Assembly (NCBI RefSeq): GCF_013170805.1
Contig: NZ_CP051293.1
Span: forward strand, 6,764,001-6,828,000
From: Mesorhizobium sp. NZP2077
GTDB lineage: Bacteria; Pseudomonadota; Alphaproteobacteria; Rhizobiales; Rhizobiaceae
Direction of reading: 5' to 3'
DNA: 64,000 nt
Shown here: positions 27,635 through 40,331 of the stretch, in pieces
How positions within the stretch are numbered: the stretch's first letter is position 1
Layout: every line of letters begins with the position of its first letter
The notes under the pieces: model-generated
Databases searched by the model: none
Seen by the model: only the letters and a program-made list of their open reading frames with translations
Told to the model about the DNA's origin: nothing
Translations under genes and position numbers: made by a program

Positions 27635-29287
27635 TCAACGCCGGAAAAAGAACCGCATCGATTGGTCCCGCTTGCGGCCAGCTCCAGTCGGCCGCTCGAT
27701 CGCAAGCGTGGTTCGAGGAGGAAGCTCTCCCAGGTGCAATGCGAGGAGACGCTGGTCCAACTCCTTGTCGGCTGCCGTAAGGCGGTGGTTCAGGCGAAGG
27801 TAGTCCATCCAGGTCGGGGTGCGGAAGGTTTCTGTCCAACGCGAAGGCTGCTGGAGGTCGCGCTGGAGATTCCAGTGTCGCGCACCAACGCCGCTTTGTA
27901 CTCGCCGCCGTTCCCGCATCTGCTCCAGGAACGCTTCGACATTTGCTTCGGGTATTGAATATTCGATCTTGGCGACGATCGGCCCGCTTCGGGGCTTCAA
28001 ATCCAGGGCAACCTGAGGCGTTTCGAAGCCAAGAGGAGCCTGATCGGAATCTTTCCATTGACGGATGGGCAGCAGGAAGCCGGTGCCAGCGACCAGCAGC
28101 AGCGCGCCACCTGAAAGCTCCAGAGCCGAGCTCAGCGAATAGCTCTCGGCCACCGTACCCCACAGCCAGCTGCCAGCCGCGATGCCGCCGGATGAAAGGG
28201 CATAATAGATCGAGAGCGTGCGACCAACGACCCACCTTGGACTCGCCAACTGGACGCTTACGTCCAGCCCGGTCCAGGTCACGACCCAGCCCGCGCCGCC
28301 GAGCGCCAGCGCGATAGCCGCCACCGCCACCGAGGGGGTGAAAGCAAGCGATAGACAACAAGCCGCACAGGCGATGCACGACAGTGTCGTCAAACGTTCC
28401 TGGGACAGCCTCCGTCTCAGAATGTTGTTGCAGATGCCGGCGAACAAGGCGCCGGTCCCGAAGCCGGCCATCAGGATGCCGTAAACGACTGGCCCTCCCC
28501 CCAGCTGATCGCGGGCGACGAGAGGCAAGAGCGCTAGTATAGAGATGCTCGTCAGCCCAAAGAGGGCACCGCGGGCAATTGCTGCCTTGATTTCGGATGA
28601 CAGGGCAGTGAAGCGCGCTCCGTCATGGATCGCCGTGGTCAATGGTTCACTCGGCAGCGGTGACGAGCGAACATGCCATTTGCAGCGCCCTATGGTCCAC
28701 AGCAGCATCAGATATGTAAGTGTCGCCACTGCGAAAGCCGTCAAAGGGCCAAAGGAAGCAACGACGACGCCACCGAGAGCGGGGCCGATGCTTCGGACGG
28801 CGTTATATCCGACCGAGATAAGTGTGACGGCGGCCGGAACATCGCGCTTTCGCAGGATATCGCCAACCGACGCGTGCCAGGCGGGGTCGGTGAAAGCGGC
28901 GCCTACTCCGGCCAAACAGCTGAATGCAAGAACCATCCATGGATTGAAAATTCCGAGACCTGCAAGAACAGTCAGCATCGTCGAGGACAATGCTATCACG
29001 CACCAGCCAGCGAACATGAGATTGCGGCGGCTGTAATTGTCCGCTAGGGCGCCGGCGATAATTGACAGGAGGAATGTGGGCAAGGTTGTCGAAGCCTGCA
29101 CCAAGGCGACCATCACATCCGATGTCGAAATGGTCGCCATCAGCCAACTGATGGCAACCATTTGAATCAGCCACCCTAGACTGGATACCTGTGTGGCAAT
29201 CCAGATCGGACGGAAAGTTGAATTCTCGAGCGGCGCGAACGTTGCCGATGACACCGGATTAACTTCTTCACGCGCCACCCCGCTCAT
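27635..29287 (-). CDS. MFS exporter with C-terminal soluble domain (MFS_3/EntS type)
   Basis: Inner-membrane efflux protein. The start at 29287 (GGGAGG upstream) gives 550 residues. About twelve membrane segments span residues 20-420 (WLIQMVAISWLMATI; FLLSIIAGALADNYSRRNLM with the loop 2-3 motif; LFGLTSISILALLPLVA; VAVAAIALALGGAGWVVTW). A soluble domain of about 130 residues follows, with IEYSIPEANVEAFLEQM, ARHWNLQRD and an ending in HLGELPPRTTLAIERPTG, as in the transmembrane-secretion-effector family. The substrate is unknown. It follows the GA operon on the same strand after a 405-bp gap, so a role in diterpenoid export is only a speculation. Confidence 0.8.
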   Translation of the reverse strand: MSGVAREEVNPVSSATFAPLENSTFRPIWIATQVSSLGWLIQMVAISWLMATISTSDVMVALVQASTTLPTFLLSIIAGALADNYSRRNLMFAGWCVIALSSTMLTVLAGLGIFNPWMVLAFSCLAGVGAAFTDPAWHASVGDILRKRDVPAAVTLISVGYNAVRSIGPALGGVVVASFGPLTAFAVATLTYLMLLWTIGRCKWHVRSSPLPSEPLTTAIHDGARFTALSSEIKAAIARGALFGLTSISILALLPLVARDQLGGGPVVYGILMAGFGTGALFAGICNNILRRRLSQERLTTLSCIACAACCLSLAFTPSVAVAAIALALGGAGWVVTWTGLDVSVQLASPRWVVGRTLSIYYALSSGGIAAGSWLWGTVAESYSLSSALELSGGALLLVAGTGFLLPIRQWKDSDQAPLGFETPQVALDLKPRSGPIVAKIEYSIPEANVEAFLEQMRERRRVQSGVGARHWNLQRDLQQPSRWTETFRTPTWMDYLRLNHRLTAADKELDQRLLALHLGELPPRTTLAIERPTGAGRKRDQSMRFFFRR

Positions 29288-29692
29288 TGGGCCGAGCCTC
29301 CCTTCGCTGCCAGTTGTATGAGATTTCTCCCCGCCCACGTGCCCATGGAGGAATGGCAGGATCAGGGCATTTTATCTGCGCAACGCAAGTTATTTTTGCC
29401 TGGCCGAAGCTGTGGCAGAACCGAATGCTTCCGGTGGAGCTATCGTTCCGCTATGCGGGACGAGACCGGTTCGATCCTGTCGTTGTCGATCCCCGACCAC
29501 GTTACAATTTCGTCAGTTTGACGTTCCTTAGCGTCTCCAACCAAGCCACGTCCTGGGCATCGACTTCCCTTCTGGTGATCACGAGCTCCCGCGCATTGAA
29601 CCGCCTCGCCAAGGTGGATCAGTAGTCTATCTTTGGCGTAGGTATTCAGCAGCCTGCTAGGCGCCCGCCGCCACGTGCGGGCGACGCCGGCA
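29288..29692. other. Intergenic between GA operon end and exporter gene
   Basis: 405 bp with no recognised gene; it should hold the exporter promoter. The only structure seen is the GC-rich hairpin at 29662-29683. Confidence 0.35.
29662..29683 (-). terminator. GC-rich hairpin just downstream of idi
   Basis: Perfect inverted repeat CGCCCGC / GCGGGCG with an 8-base loop, 9 bp beyond the idi stop. No T-run follows on the minus strand, so it may be an RNA 3'-end stabiliser or part of a Rho-dependent end rather than an intrinsic terminator. Confidence 0.35.
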
Positions 29693-30748
29693 TCAACCGG
29701 CGGGCAGATGCGCCGAGGGCAACAACCGCGCCTGACGCAACGCCGCCAGATCAGCCGAGCCGGTGCAGAAGCAGGCAACGGCCAACTGGCGGATGACGAT
29801 CTCGAAATGCGCGACAACCGCCTCGGTGGACACCGTCGCCGCGCGCAGCACGCCGGCCGCCTGCCCGGCGATGTCCGCGCCCAGGCGGATGGCCTTGGCC
29901 ACGTCGACGCCGTCGCGGATCCCGCCCGACGCGATCAGCTTCACAGTTGGCAGCGCCCGACGTACCGCCTGCACGCTGGCCGGGGTCGGAATCCCCCAGT
30001 CGGCGAACGCCATCGCCACTGCACGGTCGGCGGCATCGCGGGCGCGCTCGCCCTCCACCGCGGCCCAACTGGTGCCGCCGGCGCCGGCGACATCGATGAC
30101 CGCCACGCCCGCCTTGACGAGCGCGCAGGCCACCGAGGCGGACAGGCCCGACCCCACTTCCTTGGCCACAATCGGCACGTCCACGCTGCGCGCGGCGCGA
30201 GCGATCTGCGCCAGGACGCCGCGCCAGTCGCGGTCGCCCTCCGGCTGTACCGCTTCCTGCAGCGCATTGAGATGGACGATGAGTCCATCGGCCTCCAGCG
30301 CATCCACCGCCCGGCGCGCCAGGTCCAGGCCGTCGGCCTCGCGCAGTTGCGCGGCGCCGATATTAGCCAGCAAGGGAATGTCTGGGGCCATGCGGCGCAG
30401 CGCGCGCGTCAGCCCCTGGGAGTTGCGGGATTGCAGGCTCACGCGCTGCGAACCGACGCACATGGCGATCCCCAAGGCTTGTGCTGCCTCGCTCAGATGC
30501 CGGTTGATGGCCTCGGCGCGTGGCACGCCGCCGGTCATGGAGCTGATCAGCAGCGGCGCGCGCATGGTCTTGCCCAGCAGCGAGGCGCGCAGGTCGATCT
30601 GCGTCAGGTCCAACTCGGGCAATGCGCAGTGTTCGAAACGGATGTACTCCCAGCCGGCGGCGACCGTGGCCGGCGCCGTTCGCCGATCCAGCACGATGTC
30701 CAGATGGTCGTCCTTGCGCCGGCTCGGGATGTTGTCGCTATCGCTCAT
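29693..30748 (-). CDS. idi: Isopentenyl-diphosphate delta-isomerase, type 2
   Basis: FMN- and NADPH-dependent enzyme that interconverts IPP and DMAPP, securing precursors for diterpenoid synthesis. The start at [18 protein letters not shown] (30748) gives 351 residues, normal for type 2 enzymes. Motifs include [54 protein letters not shown] and the phosphate-binding [19 protein letters not shown]. It is the last gene of the GA operon, 84 bp after ks; it is an optional member of such operons. Confidence 0.92.
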   Translation of the reverse strand: MSDSDNIPSRRKDDHLDIVLDRRTAPATVAAGWEYIRFEHCALPELDLTQIDLRASLLGKTMRAPLLISSMTGGVPRAEAINRHLSEAAQALGIAMCVGSQRVSLQSRNSQGLTRALRRMAPDIPLLANIGAAQLREADGLDLARRAVDALEADGLIVHLNALQEAVQPEGDRDWRGVLAQIARAARSVDVPIVAKEVGSGLSASVACALVKAGVAVIDVAGAGGTSWAAVEGERARDAADRAVAMAFADWGIPTPASVQAVRRALPTVKLIASGGIRDGVDVAKAIRLGADIAGQAAGVLRAATVSTEAVVAHFEIVIRQLAVACFCTGSADLAALRQARLLPSAHLPAG

Positions 30749-30832
30749 GCTCGCTCCATCCGTCGCATCGGGGGACGGCGTTGCATCGGATCGGACCGAC
30801 GGCAGCGCACGCACGCAGCCGCATCCCGCCGT

Positions 30833-33282
<2,450 letters not shown>

Positions 33283-33591
33283 GCGGTATGTTCCTTCTGC
33301 AGACAGTTGACGGGAACCAGGATCGGGCAGACGCCGCGCACGTCGCCGCAGGCCCGTCGCGGCCCGGCGCACGGGCAGCGCCGGACGGCGCCCTGCTCCG
33401 GCGCGGCGACGCGCCCCATGCTGGGGCCGGTCCACCGCATAGGCTTGGGCGCAGCGCGCCGCGTGCGCCGCGGCTGTGCTGGGCAACCGCTGCGATCGCC
33501 GCCGCCGACTTGGACACAGTGCAGCATGCACCGCTCACGCCGGCCGATCGATCGCAGCGGCACAGGGGCGACTCCATGCGGACGGGCGCGC
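33283..33591. other. Spacer between ggps and cps
   Basis: 309 bp of very GC-rich sequence inside the GA operon. Open frames exist but have the arginine-rich composition of out-of-frame GC-rich DNA. No gene or promoter is recognised. Confidence 0.4.
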
Positions 33592-34566
33592 TCATGCGCA
33601 TGGCGCGTGCTTGAACAGATACGCGTTGGCCCGCTGCAGCATCTGCGCCAACCGTTCCGCACGCGTTCCCAGCGGGGCGATGGCCTCCCCGGCGTCGCGC
33701 AACAGATCCAGCGCCAACTGGCGCGCTGCCTGCAGCCCCATGATCGACGCACAGGTCGGTTTCTGCGCCGCCGCGTCCTTGCCGGGGGTCTTGCCCAACG
33801 TCGCGGTATCCGCTGTCGCGTCGAGAATGTCGTCGACCACCTGCAACGCCAGGCCGAAACAGGCGGAGTAGCGATCGAGCGCACAGTACAGCGCAGCGTG
33901 GGCGGCATCTTCCGCGATGGCGCATAGCGCGCCCATGCGAACGGACGCGCGCACTAGTGCTCCGCTCTTCATCCGGTGCATCGCCACGATCCTGTCCAGC
34001 TCGACGTGCTTTCCGACCAGCGACAGATCCATGGCCTGCCCGCCTGCGGCACCCTCGGCGGACACCGCCTGCGCCAGTTCGCGCACGAGCGCGATACGGT
34101 TGTCGCCCGGCGCATCCAGGCTCGCCAGGGTCAGGAAGGCGTGCGCCTGCAGCGCATCGCCGACCAGGATCGCAGTGGCTTCGCCGAACTTGACGTGCAC
34201 GGTCGGAAGGCCGCGGCGAAGCACGTCATCGTCCATTGCGGGCAGGTCGTCGTGGACCAGGGTACAGGCGTGCATCATCTCGATGGCGGCGCCGACATCG
34301 TCGAGCATGTGCGCCGGCGTGTCGGCCAGTGCGCCGGTAGCCAGACAGAGCAAGGCGCGGGTGCGCTTTCCGCCATGCAAGGTGGCGTAGCGCATCGCCG
34401 CCATCAGCTCGGTCTCACCGTCGTCTTCGGCGCAGAGAAGACGCGCCAGCGCCTGTTCGACCCGCCTTGCGCCGTCCTGCATCCAGATCTCCGGCGGCAG
34501 CCTGCCGGATGCGCCGCGCGCCTGCGCGTCGTCGTGTAGCGTAGAAGCGGTCTGCATGTCGTTCAT
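33592..34566 (-). CDS. ggps: Geranylgeranyl diphosphate synthase (trans-isoprenyl diphosphate synthase)
   Basis: Condenses IPP with DMAPP-derived primers to give C20 GGPP for cps. From MNDMQTAST (34566) it is 324 residues. The first aspartate-rich motif is HDDLPAMDDD (Asp106, 107, 112-114) followed by LRRG, and the second is QVVDDILD. The residues LHGGKRTR at 64-71 bind IPP. It lies 141 bp after cyp117 and 309 bp before cps, the loosest spacing in the operon. In-frame ATG at 34557 is an alternative start. Confidence 0.9.
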   Translation of the reverse strand: MNDMQTASTLHDDAQARGASGRLPPEIWMQDGARRVEQALARLLCAEDDGETELMAAMRYATLHGGKRTRALLCLATGALADTPAHMLDDVGAAIEMMHACTLVHDDLPAMDDDVLRRGLPTVHVKFGEATAILVGDALQAHAFLTLASLDAPGDNRIALVRELAQAVSAEGAAGGQAMDLSLVGKHVELDRIVAMHRMKSGALVRASVRMGALCAIAEDAAHAALYCALDRYSACFGLALQVVDDILDATADTATLGKTPGKDAAAQKPTCASIMGLQAARQLALDLLRDAGEAIAPLGTRAERLAQMLQRANAYLFKHAPCA

Positions 34567-34707
34567 GTCCTTGTACCTGGCACGGCCACGGCGAGCGTCC
34601 GAGCCGCCGCGGTGTTGGCGGCGTCGCACCGAGCGCGCGCGCCGAGTGCAGCATTGCCGCGCGTCGCCGGCGCAGTTGCCTCGCCACACGGGGCATGCGA
34701 TGCCAGC

Positions 34708-36051
34708 TCATGAGAATCCGATGCGGATTTTCATGGACGGATGTGCGGTCGGGAAATAGCGCCGACCTTTTTCGACGGCGCTCAGCAACCGCGGCCGCAC
34801 CCCGGCCTTGTGCATGGTCAGTGCCAAGGCGATGCAGAACTGCACCATTTCCAGCCATACCAGGTGGTAACCGATGCAGACGTGTGGGCCGGTACCGAAC
34901 TGCAGCATGTCCACCGGCCGGATCGGCTCCGTGCGTTGCAGCCACCGTGCCAGGCGGAACTGATCAGGCGCCTCGTGCAGCAGCGCAGAGGTCGACAAAT
35001 GCAGCAGCGGGATGCACAGAGGGGTGCCCGCAGGAATGCGCCGTTGGCCGAGTTGCAATTCCTGCAGCGCGCGACGCGGCAGGAGCGTGGTCGCCGGATG
35101 CACGCGCAGCGTCTCGCGGAACAGCGCCTCGGCGACCGGACACTGCGCCAGGTCCGCGTGCCGGGTCGGCACCGCGCCCACGCGTTGCGCCTCCTCGACC
35201 AGGGCGTCCCACAGCCCAGGCTGCCGCGCCAGCTCGATCACCATCCAGGCCATCGTCGAGGCGGTGGTGTCGTGACCGGCAAGCAGCAGCAAGCGGATAT
35301 TGGCGACCAGGACGTCGTCGGAGAGCGCATCGTCGCCGCGATCGAAGGCGCTCACCATGTCATTGATCAACCCAGTGCGCGCGGCCTGCGCGCGCGCGTC
35401 GCGGACGAACTGGCGCAACTGCGCGTCGATCCAGTCGCGGGCGGCGCGGCCGCGCCGCAAGGGCAGTCCGGGCAGGTCGACCGGGGGCGCGACGATCAAC
35501 TGCAGCAGTTGCCGGTATTTGCGATGCCATCCCGGCAGGTCCTGCGCTGGGATACCCATGAGGCTGAAGATGAGCTTGAGCATCAGGTCGCCGGTTTCGC
35601 GCAGGATGGTTACGTCGCCGCGGTCGCGCCACGCCTGCACCCGCGCCTGGATGACGGGCGCGAACAGGTTGCCGATGCCGGCCTGGGTCAGCCCCTTGGG
35701 CAGGAACGCCGCCTTGATCGCGTCGCGCGCCTGCCGGTGCGCGCCGCCGTCCTGGGCGACCAACGTTCCGCCAAGCAATTCGGGCGCGATCTCTTCGATC
35801 AGAGCCGAGGACACGTCCTTGTGCCGGAGCAGTGCGAACGCATCTGGATCCACGCAGGTCATCAGGTGTCCGGCAGGGCCGAAATCCAGCCAGAAGTGGC
35901 TGCCCAGCGTCCGTTCCGCGCGCCGCAGCAGGCGCGGCAGGTCGCATACGATGGCGGGAAGATGTCCGACCAGGGGGAAAGCGCCGGGCACGACCGGGAT
36001 GTCGTCCCGCAGCCGGTGCCGACGGTCCAGCGGGTTGAGCAGCATGTCCAT
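34708..36051 (-). CDS. cyp117: Cytochrome P450 CYP117 (ent-kaurene oxidase)
   Basis: Oxidises ent-kaurene to ent-kaurenoic acid in bacterial GA synthesis. The start at 36051 shares one base with the sdr stop (TGATG) and gives 447 residues; a longer upstream frame is just the sdr gene read out of frame. P450 signatures are the I-helix LLAGHDTTAST, the K-helix ETLR in LFRETLRVHP, and the heme-cysteine loop FGTGPHVCIGYHL. It is a soluble bacterial P450 with no membrane anchor. Confidence 0.92.
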   Translation of the reverse strand: MDMLLNPLDRRHRLRDDIPVVPGAFPLVGHLPAIVCDLPRLLRRAERTLGSHFWLDFGPAGHLMTCVDPDAFALLRHKDVSSALIEEIAPELLGGTLVAQDGGAHRQARDAIKAAFLPKGLTQAGIGNLFAPVIQARVQAWRDRGDVTILRETGDLMLKLIFSLMGIPAQDLPGWHRKYRQLLQLIVAPPVDLPGLPLRRGRAARDWIDAQLRQFVRDARAQAARTGLINDMVSAFDRGDDALSDDVLVANIRLLLLAGHDTTASTMAWMVIELARQPGLWDALVEEAQRVGAVPTRHADLAQCPVAEALFRETLRVHPATTLLPRRALQELQLGQRRIPAGTPLCIPLLHLSTSALLHEAPDQFRLARWLQRTEPIRPVDMLQFGTGPHVCIGYHLVWLEMVQFCIALALTMHKAGVRPRLLSAVEKGRRYFPTAHPSMKIRIGFS

Positions 36052-37190
36052 CAGCAGCGCGGCGCCGCGGCCGCTTCGGTGGTGTCGCCAGCAGGCCGCG
36101 CGGCGCGGCTGTTGCCACCGTCGGCGTATGTCGGCACATGCGCCAGCATGCCACCGTCGATGCACAGGACCTGGCCGGTGATGAACGCAGCATCGTCGGA
36201 GAGCAGGAACGCCACCAGCGCGGCCACGTCCTCGGGGCGGCCGACGCGCTGCAGGAGCTGGTGCCGGCTCAGATGCCGTTGCATGCACTCGTCCAGCTTG
36301 GCGAGGAGACGCTCGGTCATGATGAGACCCGGCGCAACCGCGTTGCAGCGGATCTGTGCATGACCGTACTGGGTGGCGAGCGAGGCCGACAGCATGTTCA
36401 TCGCCGCCTTCGACGCGGCGTAGGACGTCTGCGCGGTGTCACCGCTGAGCCCCTGGCACGACGACATGTTGACGATCGCGCCACCCCCGCGGGCGATCAT
36501 TCGTGGGATGGCCTCCCGGCAGCAGAGCAGCGTGCCGCGCAGATTGGTCGCCATTGTCTGATCCCAGACCGCCAGGTCCAGCTCGAGGATCGCGCGGTCG
36601 CGCGGGGTCAGATGCATGGCGCTCGCGTTGTTCACCAGCAGGTCGACCCCACCGAAGTGCCGCTCCGCCGTCTCGAACAGCGCTGCCACCGCCTGCGCAT
36701 CGGCGATGTCCATGGCCAGGGCCAGCGCGTGGCCCGCTTCGGCCGCGATCTGCGCGCTGCAGGCGATGGCCGCCGAGCCATCAATGTCGGCCACCACCAC
36801 TCTGCCGCCCTCGCGCGCGATGGCGAGGGCGCATGCCTTGCCGATGCCGGCGCCGGCGCCCGTCACCACGGCCACCTTGCCTTCAAACCGTCCCACGTGT
36901 CCTCCTGGGTTGCGTTGGTCTTTCGCGGCATGCCGCTCAGCCTCCGCCGGAGAAGGCGCAAGGTCGGCGCTGGCGCGCTCGTCATCGCCAGCCTCGCTTT
37001 CGATGACCCGAATAGCGGCGACCGGGCACTGGCTGGCCGCGAGCCGCACGGCGGCGTGCAGCGCCTGCGAGACCGTCGCCACGCACACTTCCGCCACGCC
37101 GTCCGGTTCGCGCTGGCGAAAGGTGCCCGGCAGCGTCAGCACGCACTGCCCGGTGGTTCCGCACAGATCCTGATCGATCACGACGCGCAT
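36051..37190 (-). CDS. Ferredoxin and short-chain dehydrogenase in one reading frame (Fd-SDR)
   Basis: One uninterrupted 379-codon frame. Residues 1-75 are a P450-type ferredoxin (MRVVIDQDLCGTTGQC, then SQCPVAAIRV) that would feed electrons to the CYPs. After a 25-residue linker follows an SDR domain with the NAD-binding TGAGAGIGK, VNNAS, and Ser-Tyr-Lys residues in NMSSCQG and YAASK; SDR_GA acts at the GA12-aldehyde step. In many rhizobia the two are separate genes; an alpha-rhizobial Fd-SDR fusion has, to my memory, been noted. Here an internal AGGAGG-N4-GTG at 36894-36906 could also yield free SDR of 281 residues. It starts 1 bp after the cyp114 stop. Confidence 0.85.
   Translation of the reverse strand: MRVVIDQDLCGTTGQCVLTLPGTFRQREPDGVAEVCVATVSQALHAAVRLAASQCPVAAIRVIESEAGDDERASADLAPSPAEAERHAAKDQRNPGGHVGRFEGKVAVVTGAGAGIGKACALAIAREGGRVVVADIDGSAAIACSAQIAAEAGHALALAMDIADAQAVAALFETAERHFGGVDLLVNNASAMHLTPRDRAILELDLAVWDQTMATNLRGTLLCCREAIPRMIARGGGAIVNMSSCQGLSGDTAQTSYAASKAAMNMLSASLATQYGHAQIRCNAVAPGLIMTERLLAKLDECMQRHLSRHQLLQRVGRPEDVAALVAFLLSDDAAFITGQVLCIDGGMLAHVPTYADGGNSRAARPAGDTTEAAAAPRC
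36894..36906 (-). promoter_or_regulatory. Internal ribosome binding site and GTG start for SDR inside Fd-SDR frame
   Basis: The minus strand reads AGGAGGACACGTG, a perfect Shine-Dalgarno four bases before an in-frame GTG that begins GRFEGKVAVVTG. It suggests that SDR is still made as a separate protein. Confidence 0.65.
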
Positions 37191-37191
37191 C

Positions 37192-38481
37192 TCAGCCCCC
37201 CTGCGCATGCAGCCGCACCGGCAGCGCGCGGAACGTCCTAAGGAACGCGGAGGGTTCCCGGGTCGGCTGCTCGGCCAATGCCAGCGTGGGGAAGCGCGCC
37301 TGGATCCGCGGCAGGCTCTCGGCCAACTGCACCCGGGCCAGTTGCGCACCGAGGCAGAAGTGGATGCCGTGGCCGAAGCTCAGCATGATCTTCCCGTCGG
37401 TCGACATGCCAGGAGTGGTGCCGTAGAACCGCGCGGGATTGAAGCGGTCGGGGTCGGCGAAGGCGTCCGGGTCGCGATTGCCGGCCGCGATCAGCACGCG
37501 CACGTCCGCGTTCTTCGGGATCACCACGCCGCCCAGTTCGATGTCGCGCTGGGCGATACGCGGAATGGAGCTGAACATGGCAGGCGCGTCGCAGCGCAGG
37601 ACTTCTTCGACGAATGCCTTCACCCCCACGGCGTCTCCCTGCAGCCAGTGCCGCTGTTCGGGATACGCCAGCATCGCCAGGACCGCATGGTCGATGGTTG
37701 CAGCAGTGGTGGCGAAGCCGCCCAGCAGCATGCCCCACAGCATGCTGATCAACTCCGCATCCGACAGCGTGTCGGCATCGTCGTCGTGTACGCCGACCAC
37801 CATCGACACGATGTCGTTGCAGGGACCGGTGCGCTTGCGCTGTATGAGGTCGCTAAAGTAGGCCTGCACCCTGGCGCTGGCCGCGTCCGCCGCGGCGAGC
37901 TGAGGATCGCTGGCGTGTGGGCTCAGGCCTTCCAGAATGGCGCCGATGCCGGCGGCAAGCCCGAACATGTCGTCCTGGGGCATGCCGAACAGTTCGGCGA
38001 AGACCAGCATGGGCAAGGCCAGCGCGAATTCCCAATGCAGGTCCACCGCCTCCCCGCGCTCCAGCGCGGGCGCCATGCCGTCCAGGCGCGCTGCGACGAT
38101 GCGCGCGATGCTCGGCCGCAGGTTGTCGATCTGGCGCATGGTGAAATCGCGCGAGATCAGCCGGCGCAGACGCGTATGCGTCGGTGGGTCCTTCATCGCT
38201 AGCGTGGACGCCAGCAGTTTGAGTGACAGGCTGGTCGCCGCACGCGGGAAATAGCGCGCCAGTTCGCCCGGCGCCGGTCCCCGAAACGCATCGCCCGTGG
38301 CCTTGAGTGCCCAGTAGATGTCGGCGTGGCGGCTCAACAGAAAGAGGCCCGACGCCGCGCGATGCACCGGATCGTGCTCGCGCAACCACCGCATGAACGG
38401 ATACGGGTCGTGGATGCACGCTGGCGACGCCAGTTCGGCGAAGGCGTCCCGGCATGCTGCCGTGGTTTCTTGCACGTCCAT
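37192..38481 (-). CDS. cyp114: Cytochrome P450 CYP114
   Basis: P450 that, with the operon ferredoxin, hydroxylates and contracts ring B of ent-kaurenoic acid to GA12-aldehyde. It has 429 residues. Seen: N-terminal [14 protein letters not shown], the I-helix region [22 protein letters not shown] in the K-helix and the heme loop [15 protein letters not shown]. The gene sits 94 bp after cyp112 and is immediately followed by fd, as in the conserved GA operon order. Confidence 0.92.
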   Translation of the reverse strand: MDVQETTAACRDAFAELASPACIHDPYPFMRWLREHDPVHRAASGLFLLSRHADIYWALKATGDAFRGPAPGELARYFPRAATSLSLKLLASTLAMKDPPTHTRLRRLISRDFTMRQIDNLRPSIARIVAARLDGMAPALERGEAVDLHWEFALALPMLVFAELFGMPQDDMFGLAAGIGAILEGLSPHASDPQLAAADAASARVQAYFSDLIQRKRTGPCNDIVSMVVGVHDDDADTLSDAELISMLWGMLLGGFATTAATIDHAVLAMLAYPEQRHWLQGDAVGVKAFVEEVLRCDAPAMFSSIPRIAQRDIELGGVVIPKNADVRVLIAAGNRDPDAFADPDRFNPARFYGTTPGMSTDGKIMLSFGHGIHFCLGAQLARVQLAESLPRIQARFPTLALAEQPTREPSAFLRTFRALPVRLHAQGG

Positions 38482-38575
38482 CTTGGTTACCTGTTGGCTG
38501 GCTGATCTGACCGGCGCGCGCTAGGCGCGCCGGCAAATTGCGGAGAAGATCACGATTCCCGGCGGCGTCCGTGCA

Positions 38576-39778
38576 TCACCAGAGCACCGGCAACTCCTCG
38601 AACCCGCCAGTGATGATCTCCTTGCGCAACTTCAGTTCTTCGGGCGCCACGGCCAGGCGCAGCGCGGGAAAGCGCTGGAAGATCGAACCGACCACCACCT
38701 TGAGTTCCAGCCTGGCCAGCGCCATGCCGATGCAGTAGTGCGGCCCGTGCGAGAACGTCAGGTGCGGATTTTCGTCGCGTCCGATGTCGAAGGTTTCCGG
38801 GTCGTCGAAATAGCGCGGATCGAACGACGTCGCCGGCAGGCCGACGAGCACCTTGCTCTCCGCGGGAATATGCACGCCCGCGATAGTCACGTCGGTCCTC
38901 GGATAGCGCATGATGCCGTCCCAGCCCGCGCCCGGCGGGTACATGCGCAGGATTTCCTCCACCGCCTTGTCCACCAGGGATGGATCGCCGACTAGGCGTT
39001 CGCGCTGTTGCGGATGGCGGAACATGGCCAGCAGGCCGAATTCGATCTGCGCGACGGTGCTCTCGTGCCCCGCCACCAGCATGCCCGCCGCCAGGCCGAT
39101 CGCCTCTTCCTCGGTCGCATTGCCCTGCTCGACCGCCGCGAGCAGATCTGTCAGCAGGTTGTCGCCCGGATCCTGGCGCTTGTCCCACATCTTGCCACGA
39201 ATGTAGGCGCGCAGTTCTTCCCAGGCCAGGCGCGACGCGCTGCGAGGGCCGCTTTCATGCTGATGCGTCATCACCTCGTCGGACAGCCCGGCGAAAAAGG
39301 CGTGATCCTCGTAAGGCACGCCCATCAGCGCGCTGATGAGCATGGCCGGCAGCGGAAAGGAGAGGTGGCGCTTCAGGTCGGCGGGCTGGGGCTGGGCCGC
39401 CAGCGTCTCGAACAACTGCGCGGCGATCGCCTCGACCTGCTGCGCGAGCAGCTTCACCCTGCGGTTGCTGAAGGCAGGCGCCACGATCGTGCGTAACCGG
39501 GCATGCTCGCCCCCCTCATGCGAGACCAGCCACCCCGGCGAACCGAGAATCACCGAATCCGGGGTGAATGCCGCCGGCGGCATTCCCGCGGGCCGGAACG
39601 CCGCGTCGGACAGCGCCGCCTTGGCCTCGTCGTAGCCTGTCACCCACCAGCCTTCGTGCCCGGAGGGGAAGCGCACGCGGTGGATCGGACCGTTGGCGCG
39701 TAGCGCCAACATCTCGGGCGAGGGCTCGATGTGGTCGACGCGCCACATCGGCAGCGTCGGCAAGGGCTGTTCGGACAT
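38576..39778 (-). CDS. cyp112: Cytochrome P450 CYP112
   Basis: P450 that oxidises C20 of GA12 and removes it, giving GA9. It has 400 residues. Seen: the I-helix GMLVAGHESTVAQ, the K-helix VEEILRMYP and heme loop FSHGPHYCIGMALARLE. It is the first gene of the GA operon; no cyp115 (GA9 to GA4) precedes it within the window. Upstream lie a sigma-54-like promoter and two NifA-type sites. Confidence 0.92.
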   Translation of the reverse strand: MSEQPLPTLPMWRVDHIEPSPEMLALRANGPIHRVRFPSGHEGWWVTGYDEAKAALSDAAFRPAGMPPAAFTPDSVILGSPGWLVSHEGGEHARLRTIVAPAFSNRRVKLLAQQVEAIAAQLFETLAAQPQPADLKRHLSFPLPAMLISALMGVPYEDHAFFAGLSDEVMTHQHESGPRSASRLAWEELRAYIRGKMWDKRQDPGDNLLTDLLAAVEQGNATEEEAIGLAAGMLVAGHESTVAQIEFGLLAMFRHPQQRERLVGDPSLVDKAVEEILRMYPPGAGWDGIMRYPRTDVTIAGVHIPAESKVLVGLPATSFDPRYFDDPETFDIGRDENPHLTFSHGPHYCIGMALARLELKVVVGSIFQRFPALRLAVAPEELKLRKEIITGGFEELPVLW

Positions 39779-40194
39779 GGTGGCACTTCACTCTCTAGCG
39801 ATGGAAGGGCGGAAGGCGCTGCGGGCAGCGAATGACGTAGGACGGCAATTGAACGTCCTGCGCGGCGTAGCCCGACTCGATTATCAAGATCGGCCAACGT
39901 GTAACTGCCTAGGCATACCGCGCGGCGAGATGCAGAACTTTACCCTGCGCCTTCGAGTTCAGGATAAGACGAGTGGTGGGCCTTTGAGTCGCAGCCGGCC
40001 ATCAAGATTTCCTGCGCAAGGGTCGACAAGGGCGGCAGCCTGTTTGGGTACGGGGCGGTTTCGCCGAGGCCCCCTTGCATAGAATGCTATCTGATGCGGA
40101 TTTGACATTTTGCTTTTCTTTCTCCGTTTCATCGATCGCGGTGTCATCCACGAAATGAAGGTCGGTCGGCGGCTCCCGGCTCCCAACGAAGCAG

Positions 40195-40212
40195 TCTCAA
40201 AACTCGTGCCAA
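40195..40212 (-). promoter_or_regulatory. Sigma-54-like (-24/-12) promoter of the GA operon
   Basis: The minus strand reads TTGGCACGAGTTTTGAGA. It fits TGGCACG-N4-TTGC except the last C of the -12 element, which is A. GG and GA are spaced by 10 bases as required. It is about 415 bp before cyp112 and about 90-135 bp downstream of two NifA-type sites. Confidence 0.5.
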
Positions 40213-40300
40213 TTTGGCCGACCCAGCAGAAGAAAAACATTGTGATTACTTTTCAGCGGATTAGCCTGAGGCCAGACAAGAGCTTGGCGAAATAGGCCGG

Positions 40301-40316
40301 TGTCGCGGACCCAACA
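40301..40316. promoter_or_regulatory. NifA upstream activator sequence, proximal
   Basis: TGT-N10-ACA (TGTCGCGGACCCAACA), about 95 bp upstream of the -24 element. Confidence 0.55.
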
Positions 40317-40331
40317 AAGACGACAGAAGAG

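Noticed and set aside
33283..33531. N-terminal extension of cps up to 33531
   Set aside because: The added 83 residues are Arg-rich and unrelated to CPS; the GTG at 33282 has a good ribosome binding site.
39790..40190. A cyp115 gene or fragment upstream of cyp112
   Set aside because: No P450 heme-loop or I-helix motif is seen in any frame of this stretch.
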